A stretch of DNA of 64,000 nucleotides from Thermomonas aquatica (GTDB lineage: Bacteria; Pseudomonadota; Gammaproteobacteria; Xanthomonadales; Xanthomonadaceae): positions 2,941,998 to 3,005,997 of the forward strand of contig NZ_CP040871.1 in assembly GCF_006337105.1 (NCBI RefSeq), in the 5' to 3' direction. Made by a program: the position numbers and the translations under genes. Positions 47,520-56,832 of this stretch are shown here, in pieces (position 1 is the stretch's first letter; every line of letters begins with the position of its first letter). Under the pieces are notes generated by a model that saw only the letters and a program-made list of their open reading frames with translations, was not told the origin of the DNA and did not search any database.

Positions 47520-49691
47520 CTACTTGCTGGTCAGGCCGCGCGCTTCCAGCAGCGGCTCGATCTTCGCCTCGTAGCCGGCGAAGTTCGGGAACAGCTGGCC
47601 GGGCGCGATCTCGCCGCCCGGCGCCAGCACCTTCGCCCGCAGGCGATCGCCGTTCTCGCGCAGCAGGCCACCGTGCTGCTTGATGTACTCGGTGGTGTTG
47701 GCGGCCAGCACTTCCGACCAGATGTAGGCGTAGTAGCCGGCCGCATAGCCGCCCATGATGTGGCTGAAGTAGGGCGTGCGGTAGCGCGGCGGTACCGGCG
47801 CGTAGTCGAAACCGTCGGCCTTCAGCGCATCGGCCTCGAACGCCATGACGTCGCCCGCCGCCGGGATCTTGTCGGCCGGCGCCTGGTGCAGGCGCTGGTC
47901 GAGCATCGCGGCCTCCAGGTATTCGGTGGTGGCGAAGCCCTGGTTGAACTTGGACGCGGCGATCACCTTGTCCAGCAGCGCCTGCGGCATCGCCTCGCCG
48001 GTCTGGTAGTGCTTGGCGTAGTGCGCCAGCACTTCCGGCCAGTCGGCCCACATCTCGTTGACCTGCGACGGGTATTCGACGAAGTCGCGCGGCACGTTCA
48101 TCGAGTAGTACGGATAGCGCACGTCCTGGAAGAAGCCGTGCAGCGCATGGCCGAACTCGTGGAAGGCGGTGGTGACTTCATCCCAGGTCAGCAGCGTCGG
48201 CTTGCCTTCGGAGGGCTTGGGGATGTTCAGGTGGTTGGCCACCACCGGCATGTCGCCGGTCAGGTCCGACTGCGAGACGTAGGTGTTCATCCACGCGCCG
48301 CCGCGCTTCGACGAGCGCGCATACGGATCCCAGATGAAGATGGCGAGCTGCTTGCCGTCCTTGTCGAAGACGTCGTAGGTCGAGGTGTCCGGGTGGTACT
48401 TCGGCAGGTCGGTGCGCTGCTTGAAGCTGATCCCGTACAGCTTGTTGGCGGCGTAGAACACGCCGTCCTCCAGCACGTGCTTCATCTCGAAGTAGGGCTT
48501 GAGCTGCGATTCGTCGAAGTTGTACTTGGCCTGGCGCACCTTCTCGCTGTAGTACGACCAGTCCCACGGCGCCAGCTTGAACGAAGGCTGCTTGTTCGCC
48601 TTCTGGTCGGCATCGATCATCGCCTGCAGGTCGCCGCCCTCGCGGCGCGCGTTGGCCACCGCGTTCGGCGCCAGCTGGCGCAGCATGCGGTTGACGTTGT
48701 CCTGGTTGGCGGCGGTTTCGTCGGCCAGCACGTAGTTGGCGTAGGTGTCGTAGCCCAGCAGGCGCGCGCGCTCGGCGCGCAGCTTCAGCACCTGGGAGAC
48801 GATGCCGGTGTTGTCCCACTGGTTGCCGCGGCTGCCGCGCGCGACCGAGGCCTCGTGCAGGCGCTGGCGCAGGGCGCGGTCCTGCAGCTGGGTCTCGGCC
48901 GGCTGGCCGGTGGTGTTGAGCAGGGCGATCACGTACTTGCCGTCCAGCTTGCGCGCCTTGGCCGCTTCCGCGGTGGCGGCGATCTGCTCCTCGCTCATGC
49001 CCTTCAGCTGGTCGCGGCTGTCCACCACCACCGCCGAATCGTTCACCTCGGCCAGCACGTTCTGGTCGAACTGGGTGCCCAGCTTGGACAGCTCGCCGTT
49101 GATCTCGCGGATGCGGGCCTTCTGCGCGTCGCTCAGCGCGGCGCCGGCGCGCACGAAGTCCTGGTAGCGCTTTTCCAGCAGGCGCGCGTCGATCGGATCC
49201 AGCCCCAGGCTGGCGCGGCCGTCGTACAGCGCCTTGATCCGCGCGAACAGCTTCGGGTTCAGGCTGATGGCGTCGCGGTGCGCGGCGAACTTCGGCGCGT
49301 AGTCGCGTTCGATGGCGTCGCGGGCGTCGGTCTTGTAGGTGCCTTGCAGGTTGAAGAACACGTTGCTGGCGCGATCCAGCACCTGGCCGCTCTTCTCCAT
49401 CGCCACGATGGTGTTCTGGAAGGTCGGCGCCGCCGGGTCGTCGGCGATCGCGGCGATCTCCCGCAGCTGCTGCGCCATGCCGGCGTCGAAGGCGGGGGCG
49501 AAATCGCCGTCGTGGATCTGGTCGAACTGCGGGTAGTGCAGCGGCAGCGGGCTGGGGGCGGCGAACACCCCGGCGTAGGCGCTAGCGGGCATCGGGGCCT
49601 CCTTGTCGGCGGTCGCGGCGGGGGCGGTGGCGCAGCCGCCCAGGGCGGTGGCGATGGCCAGCGCGAGCGCGCAGGCGATGGGTTGTTTCAT
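47520..49691 (-). CDS. M3-family metallopeptidase (peptidyl-dipeptidase Dcp-like), lipoprotein
   Basis: The product has 723 residues. A signal with lipobox LGGC at about 17-20 is followed by an all-helical M3 fold with the zinc motif FHEFGHALHGF near residue 512 and the third ligand Glu in VEYPSQVNEMW near 540. The C-terminal YFSHIMGGYAAGYYAYIWSEV motif is typical of Dcp/oligopeptidase A. The activity should be release of dipeptides or cleavage of short peptides. The export signal places it in the periplasm or outer membrane, unlike E. coli Dcp. Confidence 0.93.
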   Translation of the reverse strand: MKQPIACALALAIATALGGCATAPAATADKEAPMPASAYAGVFAAPSPLPLHYPQFDQIHDGDFAPAFDAGMAQQLREIAAIADDPAAPTFQNTIVAMEKSGQVLDRASNVFFNLQGTYKTDARDAIERDYAPKFAAHRDAISLNPKLFARIKALYDGRASLGLDPIDARLLEKRYQDFVRAGAALSDAQKARIREINGELSKLGTQFDQNVLAEVNDSAVVVDSRDQLKGMSEEQIAATAEAAKARKLDGKYVIALLNTTGQPAETQLQDRALRQRLHEASVARGSRGNQWDNTGIVSQVLKLRAERARLLGYDTYANYVLADETAANQDNVNRMLRQLAPNAVANARREGGDLQAMIDADQKANKQPSFKLAPWDWSYYSEKVRQAKYNFDESQLKPYFEMKHVLEDGVFYAANKLYGISFKQRTDLPKYHPDTSTYDVFDKDGKQLAIFIWDPYARSSKRGGAWMNTYVSQSDLTGDMPVVANHLNIPKPSEGKPTLLTWDEVTTAFHEFGHALHGFFQDVRYPYYSMNVPRDFVEYPSQVNEMWADWPEVLAHYAKHYQTGEAMPQALLDKVIAASKFNQGFATTEYLEAAMLDQRLHQAPADKIPAAGDVMAFEADALKADGFDYAPVPPRYRTPYFSHIMGGYAAGYYAYIWSEVLAANTTEYIKQHGGLLRENGDRLRAKVLAPGGEIAPGQLFPNFAGYEAKIEPLLEARGLTSK

Positions 49692-49865
49692 GCGGTCCTC
49701 GACGACGGGATCAGGCGAAACCGCAAGGGTAGCGCAGTGCCGCGGGCGCGGCCCGTGACGAATGGCATGCATGGCCGGCGCGTGCCGGCGCCCGCGTTGT
49801 CCGGGGTAGGCGCGGACGGCGAGACCGCGCACAATCGCGCCTCCCCCGTCCGCGACAGGTCCCCC

Positions 49866-50351
49866 ATGGCCACCACCGCCTACGATTTCGAAGCCACCGC
49901 CCTGGATGGCAGCCCGCAGCCATTGGCGGACTACCGCGGCAAGGTCCTGCTGATCGTCAACGTGGCCAGCAAGTGCGGGTTCACCCCGCAGTACGCCGGG
50001 CTGGAGCGGCTGTGGCGCGACTACGGCGACAAGGGCCTGGTGGTGCTGGGCTTCCCCTGCGACCAGTTCGGCCACCAGGAACCGGGCGATGCCGAGGAAA
50101 TCCGCAATTTCTGCTCGCTGACCTACGACGTCAGCTTCCCGATGTTCGCCAAGGTCGAGGTCAACGGCGGCAATGCCAGCCCGCTGTGGACATGGCTGAA
50201 GGACGAGAAGGGCGGCCTGCTCGGCTTCGACGGGATCAAGTGGAACTTCACCAAGTTCCTGGTCGGCCGCGATGGCCGCGTGCTCAAGCGCTATGCGCCG
50301 ACCGACAAGCCCGAATCGCTGGCGCGCGACATCGAGAAGGCATTGGCGTGA
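49866..50351 (+). CDS. Glutathione peroxidase family protein
   Basis: The product has 161 residues. Peroxidatic Cys in NVASKCGFTPQY near residue 37, resolving-type Cys and Gln in GFPCDQFGHQEPG near 63-75 and Trp in KWNFTKFLV near 127 complete the usual tetrad. The enzyme reduces organic hydroperoxides, in bacteria usually with thioredoxin. It has no signal peptide. Its TGA overlaps the GTG start of a small unknown gene, so the two are coupled. Confidence 0.95.
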   Translation: MATTAYDFEATALDGSPQPLADYRGKVLLIVNVASKCGFTPQYAGLERLWRDYGDKGLVVLGFPCDQFGHQEPGDAEEIRNFCSLTYDVSFPMFAKVEVNGGNASPLWTWLKDEKGGLLGFDGIKWNFTKFLVGRDGRVLKRYAPTDKPESLARDIEKALA

Positions 50352-50752
50352 GCAGCGCGGACGACCCGCATCGGAACTACCGGCTGGAATTCGACTACCA
50401 GCCGCCGATGCTGCGGGCGACGGTGACCGGGGGCAAGGACACCTGCCTGGACGTCACCCGCGAGTACTGGCTGCGGATCCTGCGGGAAGTGCACGCCTGC
50501 GGCGCCAGCCAGTTGCTGGTGATCGACCGCATGCAGGGCGAGGTGATGAACAACGAGGACCTGCAGCGCTTCTTCGATGCGCTGGAAGGCCGCGGCCTGG
50601 GCCGCATCCGCCTGGCCTACGTGGAAGGCCGCGCCGACCAGATCCCGCGGATCGAATACGCGGAGTTGATGGCGCGCGAGCGCGGCTACAACGCGCGGAT
50701 CTTCAACAACGAGACCAACGCGGTGGTCTGGCTGCGCCACGGCGAACGCTGA
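50348..50752 (+). CDS. Small paralogous protein A of unknown function (STAS/SpoIIAA-like)
   Basis: The product has 134 residues. An alternating beta/alpha pattern is visible: strand YRLEFDYQ, strand RATVTGG, a helix, strand QLLVIDRMQG, helix DLQRFFDALEGRG, strand IRLAYVEGR, helix ELMARERGY, strand NARIFNNE and AVVWLRHG. This is reminiscent of STAS/SpoIIAA-like domains. It shares the motifs LLVxDxMQG, R-A-YVE and the RxFxNE...WL tail with the genes at 50752-51138 and 58961-59356. A GTG start overlaps the glutathione peroxidase stop. The function is unknown. Confidence 0.8.
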   Translation: MSSADDPHRNYRLEFDYQPPMLRATVTGGKDTCLDVTREYWLRILREVHACGASQLLVIDRMQGEVMNNEDLQRFFDALEGRGLGRIRLAYVEGRADQIPRIEYAELMARERGYNARIFNNETNAVVWLRHGER

Positions 50753-51138
50753 TGGCCGAGCCGACGTTCCGGATCGAGTACCAGCGCAACGGCGACACCT
50801 TGCGCGCGCGTTTCAGCGGCGACAACAGCGCGCTGGACACGCTGGTCGCGTGCTGGATGGCATTGGCGGAAGAACTGCGGCGCGATCCGCCGGCGGCCCT
50901 GCTGGTGGTCGACGAGATGCAGGGCGCCGCGCCCGATCCGGACGAGCTGGCGCAATTCGTCCAGTCGATGGTCGGCCTGGGGTTCGAGGGCGTGCGGGTG
51001 GCGTACGTGGAGGCGTACGCCCTGCAGGTGCCGGAAGCCGAGGTCGGCGAAATCCTGGCGCGCGAACAGGGGTTCCAGGTGCGGGTGTTCGGCAACGAGG
51101 CCGCGGCCGCGGTGTGGCTGCGGCACGGCATGGCCTGA
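50752..51138 (+). CDS. Small paralogous protein B of unknown function (STAS/SpoIIAA-like)
   Basis: The product has 128 residues and the same fold pattern as the gene before it: ALLVVDEMQGAAPDPDELAQFVQSMVGLG, VRVAYVEAY, EILAREQGFQVRVFGNEAAAAVWLRHG. The start shares one base with the preceding stop (TGATG), so it is translationally coupled. No membrane segment or catalytic residues are visible. With gene A it probably arose by tandem duplication and divergence, and the two may form a heteromer. Confidence 0.8.
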   Translation: MAEPTFRIEYQRNGDTLRARFSGDNSALDTLVACWMALAEELRRDPPAALLVVDEMQGAAPDPDELAQFVQSMVGLGFEGVRVAYVEAYALQVPEAEVGEILAREQGFQVRVFGNEAAAAVWLRHGMA

Positions 51139-51153
51139 GCCCGCACCCGCGCC

Positions 51154-51963
51154 CTACTTCTCGACGAAGGCCCGCTCGAACACGTATTCGCCGGCGGTGC
51201 CGATCCGCGGTGAAGCGTTGAAGCCGCGCGCATCCAGGATGCTGCGGAAATCGGCCAGCATCTGCGGGCTGCCGCAGATCATCGCGCGGTCGTGCCGCGC
51301 GTCCAGCGCGTCCAGCCCCAGTACCTCGGCGATGTGGCCGTTGTCCAGCTGTTCGGTGATGCGGCCGCGATGGTCGTGGCCGTGGTGGACGAAGTCCTCG
51401 CGCGAGACCGCCGGGTAGTACAGCAGCTTCTCGCGGATGGTCTCGCCCAGGAATTCGTGGTTGGGCAGTTCGCGTTCGATGTAGTCGCGGTAGGCCAGGT
51501 CGCCGGCGCCGCGCACGCCGTGGCAGAGCACCACGCGTTCGAAGCGTTCGTAGGTTTCCGGATCCTTGATCACCGCCAGCCACGGGGCCAGGCCGGTGCC
51601 GGTGCCGAGCAGGTAGAGGTTGCGGCCCGGGTGCAGGTCGGAGACCAGCAGGGTGCCGGTCGGCTTGCGCCCGATCAGGATCGAATCGCCGGGCCGGATG
51701 TGCTGCAGGCGCGAGGTCAGCGGGCCGTCCTGCACCTTGATGCTGAAGAACTCCAGCTGCTCTTCCCAGTTCGCGCTGGCGATCGAATACGCGCGCATCA
51801 GCGGCTTGCGCGAGCCGTCGGCCTGCTCGACCTCCAGCCCGATCATCACGAACTGGCCGTTGTCGAAGCGGAAACCGTCGTCGCGGGTGGTGGTGAAGCT
51901 GAAGTACGCGTCCGTCCAGTGGCGGACGTCGAGCACCGTCTCGGTGCCGAAGGGGGAGGCCAT
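51154..51963 (-). CDS. fpr: Ferredoxin/flavodoxin-NADP+ reductase
   Basis: The product has 269 residues. The FAD domain has MRAYSIASANWEEQLEFFSIKV near residue 55 (RxYS) and GPLTSRLQ. The NADP domain has LLGTGTGLAPWLAVIKDP near 117 and the CGSPQML motif near 232, ending AFVEK. It exchanges electrons between NADPH and ferredoxin or flavodoxin and supports oxidative-stress defence and iron-sulfur assembly. It is convergent with the small paralogs and divergent from an esterase gene. Confidence 0.95.
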   Translation of the reverse strand: MASPFGTETVLDVRHWTDAYFSFTTTRDDGFRFDNGQFVMIGLEVEQADGSRKPLMRAYSIASANWEEQLEFFSIKVQDGPLTSRLQHIRPGDSILIGRKPTGTLLVSDLHPGRNLYLLGTGTGLAPWLAVIKDPETYERFERVVLCHGVRGAGDLAYRDYIERELPNHEFLGETIREKLLYYPAVSREDFVHHGHDHRGRITEQLDNGHIAEVLGLDALDARHDRAMICGSPQMLADFRSILDARGFNASPRIGTAGEYVFERAFVEK

Positions 51964-52123
51964 GCGCAGGGGGATGTTGCGGTGTCGGCGCGCATTTTAC
52001 GCCGCATGGCGGCGCGGCGTTTGATCCGGGGCAAATCCCGGGGCTGCGATGGCCCTTGCGACGGGCCTGCAGCCCGGTCGAGCCGGGGCGTTAGAATCCG
52101 GGGTCCGCCCAGGCGGTGCTCCC

Positions 52124-53128
52124 ATGCGAAACGTCCTGCTGTGGAAGGTGGTGCTGGCGGTGGCGGCCCTTGCCGTCCTGGCCGCCGCCCCGGCGTTCGC
52201 CCGCACCGAAAAACACGTGGTCCACGGCCCGGCGCTGGAAGGCAACCTGCAGGGCAATTCGCCGGACCGGACGGTGTACGTGATCTTGCCGCCGAGCTAC
52301 GGCACCGACGGGGATCGGCGCTACCCGGTGCTGTATTTCCTGCATGGTCGCACCTCCACCGCCGAGGAATACGACGGCCTGATCCCGTTCGATGCCGACC
52401 TGCAGGCGGCGGGCGAAGGGTCGCACGAGATGATCATCGTCGTGCCGGACACCGATACGCTGTTCGGCGGTTCGATGTACACCAACTCGCCCACCAGCGG
52501 GAACTTCGAGGATTTCATCGCCCGCGACCTGGTCCGCTACGTCGATGGCCATTTCCGCACGATGGCCAGGCGCGAGGCGCGCGGCCTGGCCGGGCATTCG
52601 ATGGGCGGCTACGGCACCTTGCGGATCGGCATGCGCCATCCCGAAACGTTCGTCGCGCTGTACGCGATGAATCCCTGCTGCCTGTTGCCGATCGGCGCCT
52701 CCGATCCGAAATTCGAACGCATGTCGCTGGAAGACGCGGTGCATGGCGATTCCAGAACGCTCGTCAATTTCGAACTCGCCACCGCGTGGTCGCCCAATCC
52801 GCGGAATCCGCCGTTCTACGCCGACCTGTCGACCCAGGACGGCAAGCCGGTGCCGTTGGTGATCGCCCAGCGGGCGGCCAACGCGGGCGTGGCGATGGCG
52901 GCGCAGTACGTGCCTGCGCTGAAGGCGATGAAGGCGATCGGCATGGATATCGCCAGCGCGGATTTCGTCAGGCCCGATGCGCTGGCGATGCACGAGGAAT
53001 TGCTCAAGTTCGGCATCCCGCATCGCTGGGAGGACTACCAGGGCGACCACATGGATCGGGTGCCCGACCGCTTCCGTTCGGTGCTGCTGCCGTTCTTCGC
53101 GCAGGCGTTCGCCGGGGCGAGGCCATAG
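52124..53128 (+). CDS. Exported esterase (esterase D/tributyrin-esterase-like, PF00756)
   Basis: The product has 334 residues. Signal peptide about 1-26 (ending AFA). The alpha/beta-hydrolase fold has YPVLYFLHGRTSTAEEYDG near residue 66, the nucleophile GHSMGGYGTLRIGMRHP near 163, and the likely catalytic His in QGDHMDRVPDRF near 306. It should hydrolyse short acyl or feruloyl-type esters outside the cytosol; the substrate is unknown. A TAGAAT at 52092-52097 may be its -10 box. Confidence 0.9.
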   Translation: MRNVLLWKVVLAVAALAVLAAAPAFARTEKHVVHGPALEGNLQGNSPDRTVYVILPPSYGTDGDRRYPVLYFLHGRTSTAEEYDGLIPFDADLQAAGEGSHEMIIVVPDTDTLFGGSMYTNSPTSGNFEDFIARDLVRYVDGHFRTMARREARGLAGHSMGGYGTLRIGMRHPETFVALYAMNPCCLLPIGASDPKFERMSLEDAVHGDSRTLVNFELATAWSPNPRNPPFYADLSTQDGKPVPLVIAQRAANAGVAMAAQYVPALKAMKAIGMDIASADFVRPDALAMHEELLKFGIPHRWEDYQGDHMDRVPDRFRSVLLPFFAQAFAGARP

Positions 53129-53142
53129 GCGCGTCCCGCGCC

Positions 53143-53697
53143 ATGTCCGCGATGCCGTCGGCGGTGCGCACGCTCTGGACCATCGGCCATTCCACCCGGC
53201 CGTGGCCGCAGTTCGTGGATATGCTGCACGCGCCCGGCATCGAAGTGCTGGCCGACGTGCGCCGTTTCGCCGGCTCGCGCCGCAATCCGCAGTTTTCGCG
53301 GGACGTGATGCCGCAGGCACTGGACGAAGCCGGCATCCGCTACTGGCCGCTGCCGGCGTTGGGCGGGCGACGCAAGCCGCAGGCGGATTCGCCGAACACG
53401 GCGTGGCGGGTCGAGGCCTTTCGCGCCTATGCCGATTACCTGGCCGATCCAGCCTACATCGCCGCGCGCGAGGCGCTGATGGCGACGGCATCGGACGAAC
53501 GCACCTGCGTGATGTGCGCCGAGGCGGTGTGGTGGCGCTGCCATCGCCGGCTGATCGCCGACGATTTCGTCGCCCGCGGCTGGACCGTGCTGCACCTGCT
53601 GGCGCCGGGCAAGACCGAACCGCACGTGCTCAACCCGGACGCGGTGATGGTCGATGGCGTGCTGCGCTACCCGGGCCCGCAGCCCGCGCTACTTTGA
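53143..53697 (+). CDS. DUF488 family protein
   Basis: The product has 184 residues. Family signatures are LWTIGHSTRPWPQFVDML near residue 11, VLADVRRFAGSRRNPQFS near 35, and the cysteine-containing CVMCAEAVWWRCHRRLIADDF near 122. DUF488 proteins are widespread and of unknown function; the CHR motif suggests metal or nucleic-acid binding, which is inference. It starts 14 bp after the esterase gene. Its end overlaps the convergent sugar dehydrogenase gene by 9 bp. Confidence 0.92.
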   Translation: MSAMPSAVRTLWTIGHSTRPWPQFVDMLHAPGIEVLADVRRFAGSRRNPQFSRDVMPQALDEAGIRYWPLPALGGRRKPQADSPNTAWRVEAFRAYADYLADPAYIAAREALMATASDERTCVMCAEAVWWRCHRRLIADDFVARGWTVLHLLAPGKTEPHVLNPDAVMVDGVLRYPGPQPALL

Positions 53698-54861
53698 GGC
53701 AGCGGGCGGCACCAGTCGCAGCAGCTGGCCGTTGTCCTCGTCGGTCAGCACATAGACGTCGCCATCGGTGCCCACACGCACGTCGCGGATGCGCTTGCCG
53801 AGGTCGGTGAGCAGGCGCTCCTCGGACACGATGCGGTCGCCGTCCAGCGTCAGCCGGATCAGGTTGCGGTCGGCCAACGCACCGAGGAACAGGCTGTCGT
53901 TCCAGGCGTTGCCGGGGCGGCCGGTGTAGAACGCCATGCCGGATAAGGCCGGCGATTTCGCCCAGACGTGGTGCGGGCGTTCCATCCCGGCGGCCTCGCG
54001 GCCCCTGGTTTCGGGGTAGGGGCGGTTGCTGCCGTAGTCCATGCCATCGCTGATGACCGGCCAGCCGTAGTTCTTGCCGGCTTCGGGCAGGTTGAGTTCG
54101 TCGCCGCCGCGCGGGCCGTGCTCGCTTTCCCAGAGCTTGCCGCTGCGCGGATCGACGGCCAGGCCCTGCATGTTGCGATGGCCGTAGCTCCAGATCGCGC
54201 GGCGCACGCCGACGCCGTTGGCAAAGGGATTGTCGGCGGGCTGGGTGCCGTCGATGTTCAGCCGTACCAGCTTGCCCTGCAGCACTTCCAGGTCCTGCGC
54301 CAGCGCCTTCTGGTTGCGTTCGCCCTGGCTGATGTAGACATGGCCCTTGCCGTCGAAGGCGATGCGCGAACCGAAATGGTTGCCGCCTTCCAGCTTGGGC
54401 AATTGCCGATAGATCACCTGCACGTCGGTCAGCGCGGTGGCCCCGAGCGTGGCGGTGGCGACCGCGGTGCCTGCGGTATCGCCATCGCCGGGTTCGGCGA
54501 AGCTCAACCAGATGCGCTTGTTCGCCGCGTATTGCGGATCGAGCACGACATCGAGCAGGCCGCCCTGGCCCTGCGCGAACACCGCCGGGACGCCGGCGAT
54601 GGGCGCGGACAACGTGCCGTCGGCGGCGATCCGGCGCAGGCGGCCGGGGCGTTCGCTCACGAGGAAACCGCCTTCCGGCAGCAACGCGACCGCCCACGGA
54701 TGCTCGAGGCCGCTGGCGACGGTCTCGATGCGCATCTTGCCCGCGGGGGTGGCCTGCGTTTGCACGTTCGGTGCAGCGCTGGTCGATTGCGCCGGCTGTG
54801 CGCAGGCGTTGAGCGCGAACGGCAGCGCGATGCAAAACAGGAGCGTGGTGTGGTGGCGCAT
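53689..54861 (-). CDS. PQQ-dependent aldose sugar dehydrogenase (YliI/Asd type)
   Basis: The product has 390 residues. A lipoprotein-like signal (LPFALNAC near residue 18) leads into a six-bladed beta-propeller: LEHPWAVALLPEGGFLVSERPG, GNHFGSRIAFDGKGHVYIS, WSYGHRNMQGLAVDPRSGKLWESEHGPRGGDELN and GKNYGWPV. The active-site His in GNHFGSR and the GHRN turn fit YliI-like enzymes that oxidise aldoses with PQQ in the periplasm. ATG 54861 is preferred over 54867 because GAGGA is then 6 bp upstream. It follows the ABC exporter gene on the same strand. Confidence 0.92.
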   Translation of the reverse strand: MRHHTTLLFCIALPFALNACAQPAQSTSAAPNVQTQATPAGKMRIETVASGLEHPWAVALLPEGGFLVSERPGRLRRIAADGTLSAPIAGVPAVFAQGQGGLLDVVLDPQYAANKRIWLSFAEPGDGDTAGTAVATATLGATALTDVQVIYRQLPKLEGGNHFGSRIAFDGKGHVYISQGERNQKALAQDLEVLQGKLVRLNIDGTQPADNPFANGVGVRRAIWSYGHRNMQGLAVDPRSGKLWESEHGPRGGDELNLPEAGKNYGWPVISDGMDYGSNRPYPETRGREAAGMERPHHVWAKSPALSGMAFYTGRPGNAWNDSLFLGALADRNLIRLTLDGDRIVSEERLLTDLGKRIRDVRVGTDGDVYVLTDEDNGQLLRLVPPAASK

Positions 54862-54870
54862 CTGCATTCC

Positions 54871-56724
54871 TCAGCGGTAGCCGGCCGCCTGCAATTCGAA
54901 CAATTCGGCATAGCGTCCGCCCTGTGCCATCAGCTGGGCGTGAGTGCCGCTGGCTTCGACCTTGCCGTCGGCCAGCACCAGGATGCGGTCGGCCATGCGC
55001 ACGCTGCTGAAGCGGTGCGAAATCAGCACCGCAGTCTTGCCGTCGGACAGTTCCTTGAAGCGCTCGAACACCTCGAACTCACTGCGCGCGTCCAGCGCCG
55101 CGGTGGGCTCATCAAGGATCATCACTTGCGCGTCGCGCATGTAGGCGCGGGCGATCGCGATCTTCTGCCACTGCCCGCCGGACAGGTCCACGCCGTCCTT
55201 GAAGCGCTTGCCGATCACCTGCTCGTAGCCCTTCGGCAGCGCGGCCACGACATCGTCGGCCATGCCCTTGCGCGCGGCGCGTTCGATCCGCGCCCGGTCG
55301 TCCATCGCATCGATCTGGCCGACGCCGATGTTCTCCGCCGCGGTCAGGTGGTAGCGCACGAAGTCCTGGAAGATGACGCCGATGTTGGCGCGCAGGTCGT
55401 CGAGGTCGTAGTCGCGCAGGTCGCGGCCGTCGAGCAGGATGCGGCCTTCGTCGGGGTCGTACAGCCGCGCCAGCAGCTTGACCAGGGTGGTCTTGCCGGC
55501 GCCGTTCTCGCCGACCAATGCCAGCACTTCGCCCGCATGCAGCTCGAACGACAGGCCGCGCAGCGCCCAGCGCTCCGCGCCTTCGTAACGGAAGCCGACG
55601 TTGTCGAACACGAAGCCGCGGCGGATCGGGTCGGGGACGGGCAGGGCATCCGGCTTCGAGGCGATTTCCGGCACGATCTCGAAGAACGAATACAGGTCGT
55701 CGAGGTACAGCGCCTGGCTCGCCACCTGCGAGAAGCCGGTCAGCAGGCTTTCCAGCAACTGGCGCAGGCGACGGAAACTGCCGGCGAGGAAGGTCAGGTC
55801 GCCGATGGAGAAATCGCCGCGCACGGTGCGCCAGGCGATGTAGCCGTAAGCGACGTAGTACCCCAGCGTGCCCAGCGCGGCCAGCAGGGTGCCCCAGAAC
55901 GCGCGCTTGCCGGCCAGCCTGCGGTTGGCCTCGAAGAACTTCCGCGACAGCGTGCGGAAGCGCTCGATGAAGAAGCGGTTGAGGTTGAAGATCTTGACCT
56001 CTTTCGCGGTCTCCACGCTGGCGCCCATCTGCCGCAGGTATTCGAGCTGGCGGCGTTCCGGCGTCCACTGGAAATTCAGCGAATAGTTCAGCGCGTTGAA
56101 ATGCGATTCGCCGACGAAGGCCGGCACCAGCGCGATCGCCAGCAACGCGATCAACCACGGCGCGTAGGCCAGCAGGCCGGCGGCGAAACTGACCACAGTG
56201 ATCGCGTCCTGCGCCTGGCCGAACAGCTGGCCCATCAGGTTCATCCGGCCCATGGTCTGCCGGCGCGCGCGGTCCAGCTTGTCCTGCAGTTCGGAATCCT
56301 CGAAATCCTCGAGGTCCAGGGTGGCCGCATGCTCCATCAGGCGGATGCTGGTGGCGTTGGTGAACTGCTCCGACAGCACCGAATCCGCATAACTGGTCAG
56401 GCGGCCGAGCAGGTCGGAGCCGATCGCCAGCGCGAATTCCAGCCCGAGCAGCAGGAGCAGGTGGTCGAGGATGCCGGACTGCCACGCGGCCTGCAGTTCA
56501 TGGGCGACGCCGAGTCCGATCAGGCGCACCGCCTCGTCGATGATCAGCTTGCCGATGTACAGGGTGGCGACCGGCAGGAACGCGCGCACCAGCCGCAGGC
56601 CGATGGCGGCGGCGGTCAACGGCTTGCTGGTGCCCCAGATCTCGCGCAGGAAGGGCGGGATGTTGCGCATCGCGCTGAAGCGCTGGCGCAGGTTGAGCTG
56701 GGCTTGCGGGAGCGGCGGGGGCAT
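54871..56724 (-). CDS. ABC exporter half-transporter (membrane and ATPase domains fused)
   Basis: The product has 617 residues. Six predicted membrane helices occupy about 35-330. The ATPase domain follows with Walker A VGENGAGKTTLVKLL near residue 405, the signature VDLSGGQWQKIAIAR near 517, Walker B VMILDEPTAALDARSE near 540 and the H-loop LISHRFSSVRMADRI near 570. It would act as a dimer at the inner membrane. The substrate is unknown. A sugar dehydrogenase lipoprotein gene starts 10 bp after it. Confidence 0.93.
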   Translation of the reverse strand: MPPPLPQAQLNLRQRFSAMRNIPPFLREIWGTSKPLTAAAIGLRLVRAFLPVATLYIGKLIIDEAVRLIGLGVAHELQAAWQSGILDHLLLLLGLEFALAIGSDLLGRLTSYADSVLSEQFTNATSIRLMEHAATLDLEDFEDSELQDKLDRARRQTMGRMNLMGQLFGQAQDAITVVSFAAGLLAYAPWLIALLAIALVPAFVGESHFNALNYSLNFQWTPERRQLEYLRQMGASVETAKEVKIFNLNRFFIERFRTLSRKFFEANRRLAGKRAFWGTLLAALGTLGYYVAYGYIAWRTVRGDFSIGDLTFLAGSFRRLRQLLESLLTGFSQVASQALYLDDLYSFFEIVPEIASKPDALPVPDPIRRGFVFDNVGFRYEGAERWALRGLSFELHAGEVLALVGENGAGKTTLVKLLARLYDPDEGRILLDGRDLRDYDLDDLRANIGVIFQDFVRYHLTAAENIGVGQIDAMDDRARIERAARKGMADDVVAALPKGYEQVIGKRFKDGVDLSGGQWQKIAIARAYMRDAQVMILDEPTAALDARSEFEVFERFKELSDGKTAVLISHRFSSVRMADRILVLADGKVEASGTHAQLMAQGGRYAELFELQAAGYR

Positions 56725-56832
56725 TGCCGCATTGTGCGCGATCCCGCGCAGGCGGTTTTCACGCCTGCATCCGCCTGCGATCCGCCCACCCCGCGCCAGG
56801 ATGGACGGCTTGTGCCGCGCAGGTCGCCGGGG

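Noticed and set aside
47673-50351. An 892-codon plus-strand frame ending with glutathione peroxidase
   Set aside because: Only the part from ATG 49866 is coding; the rest is antisense to the M3 peptidase gene.
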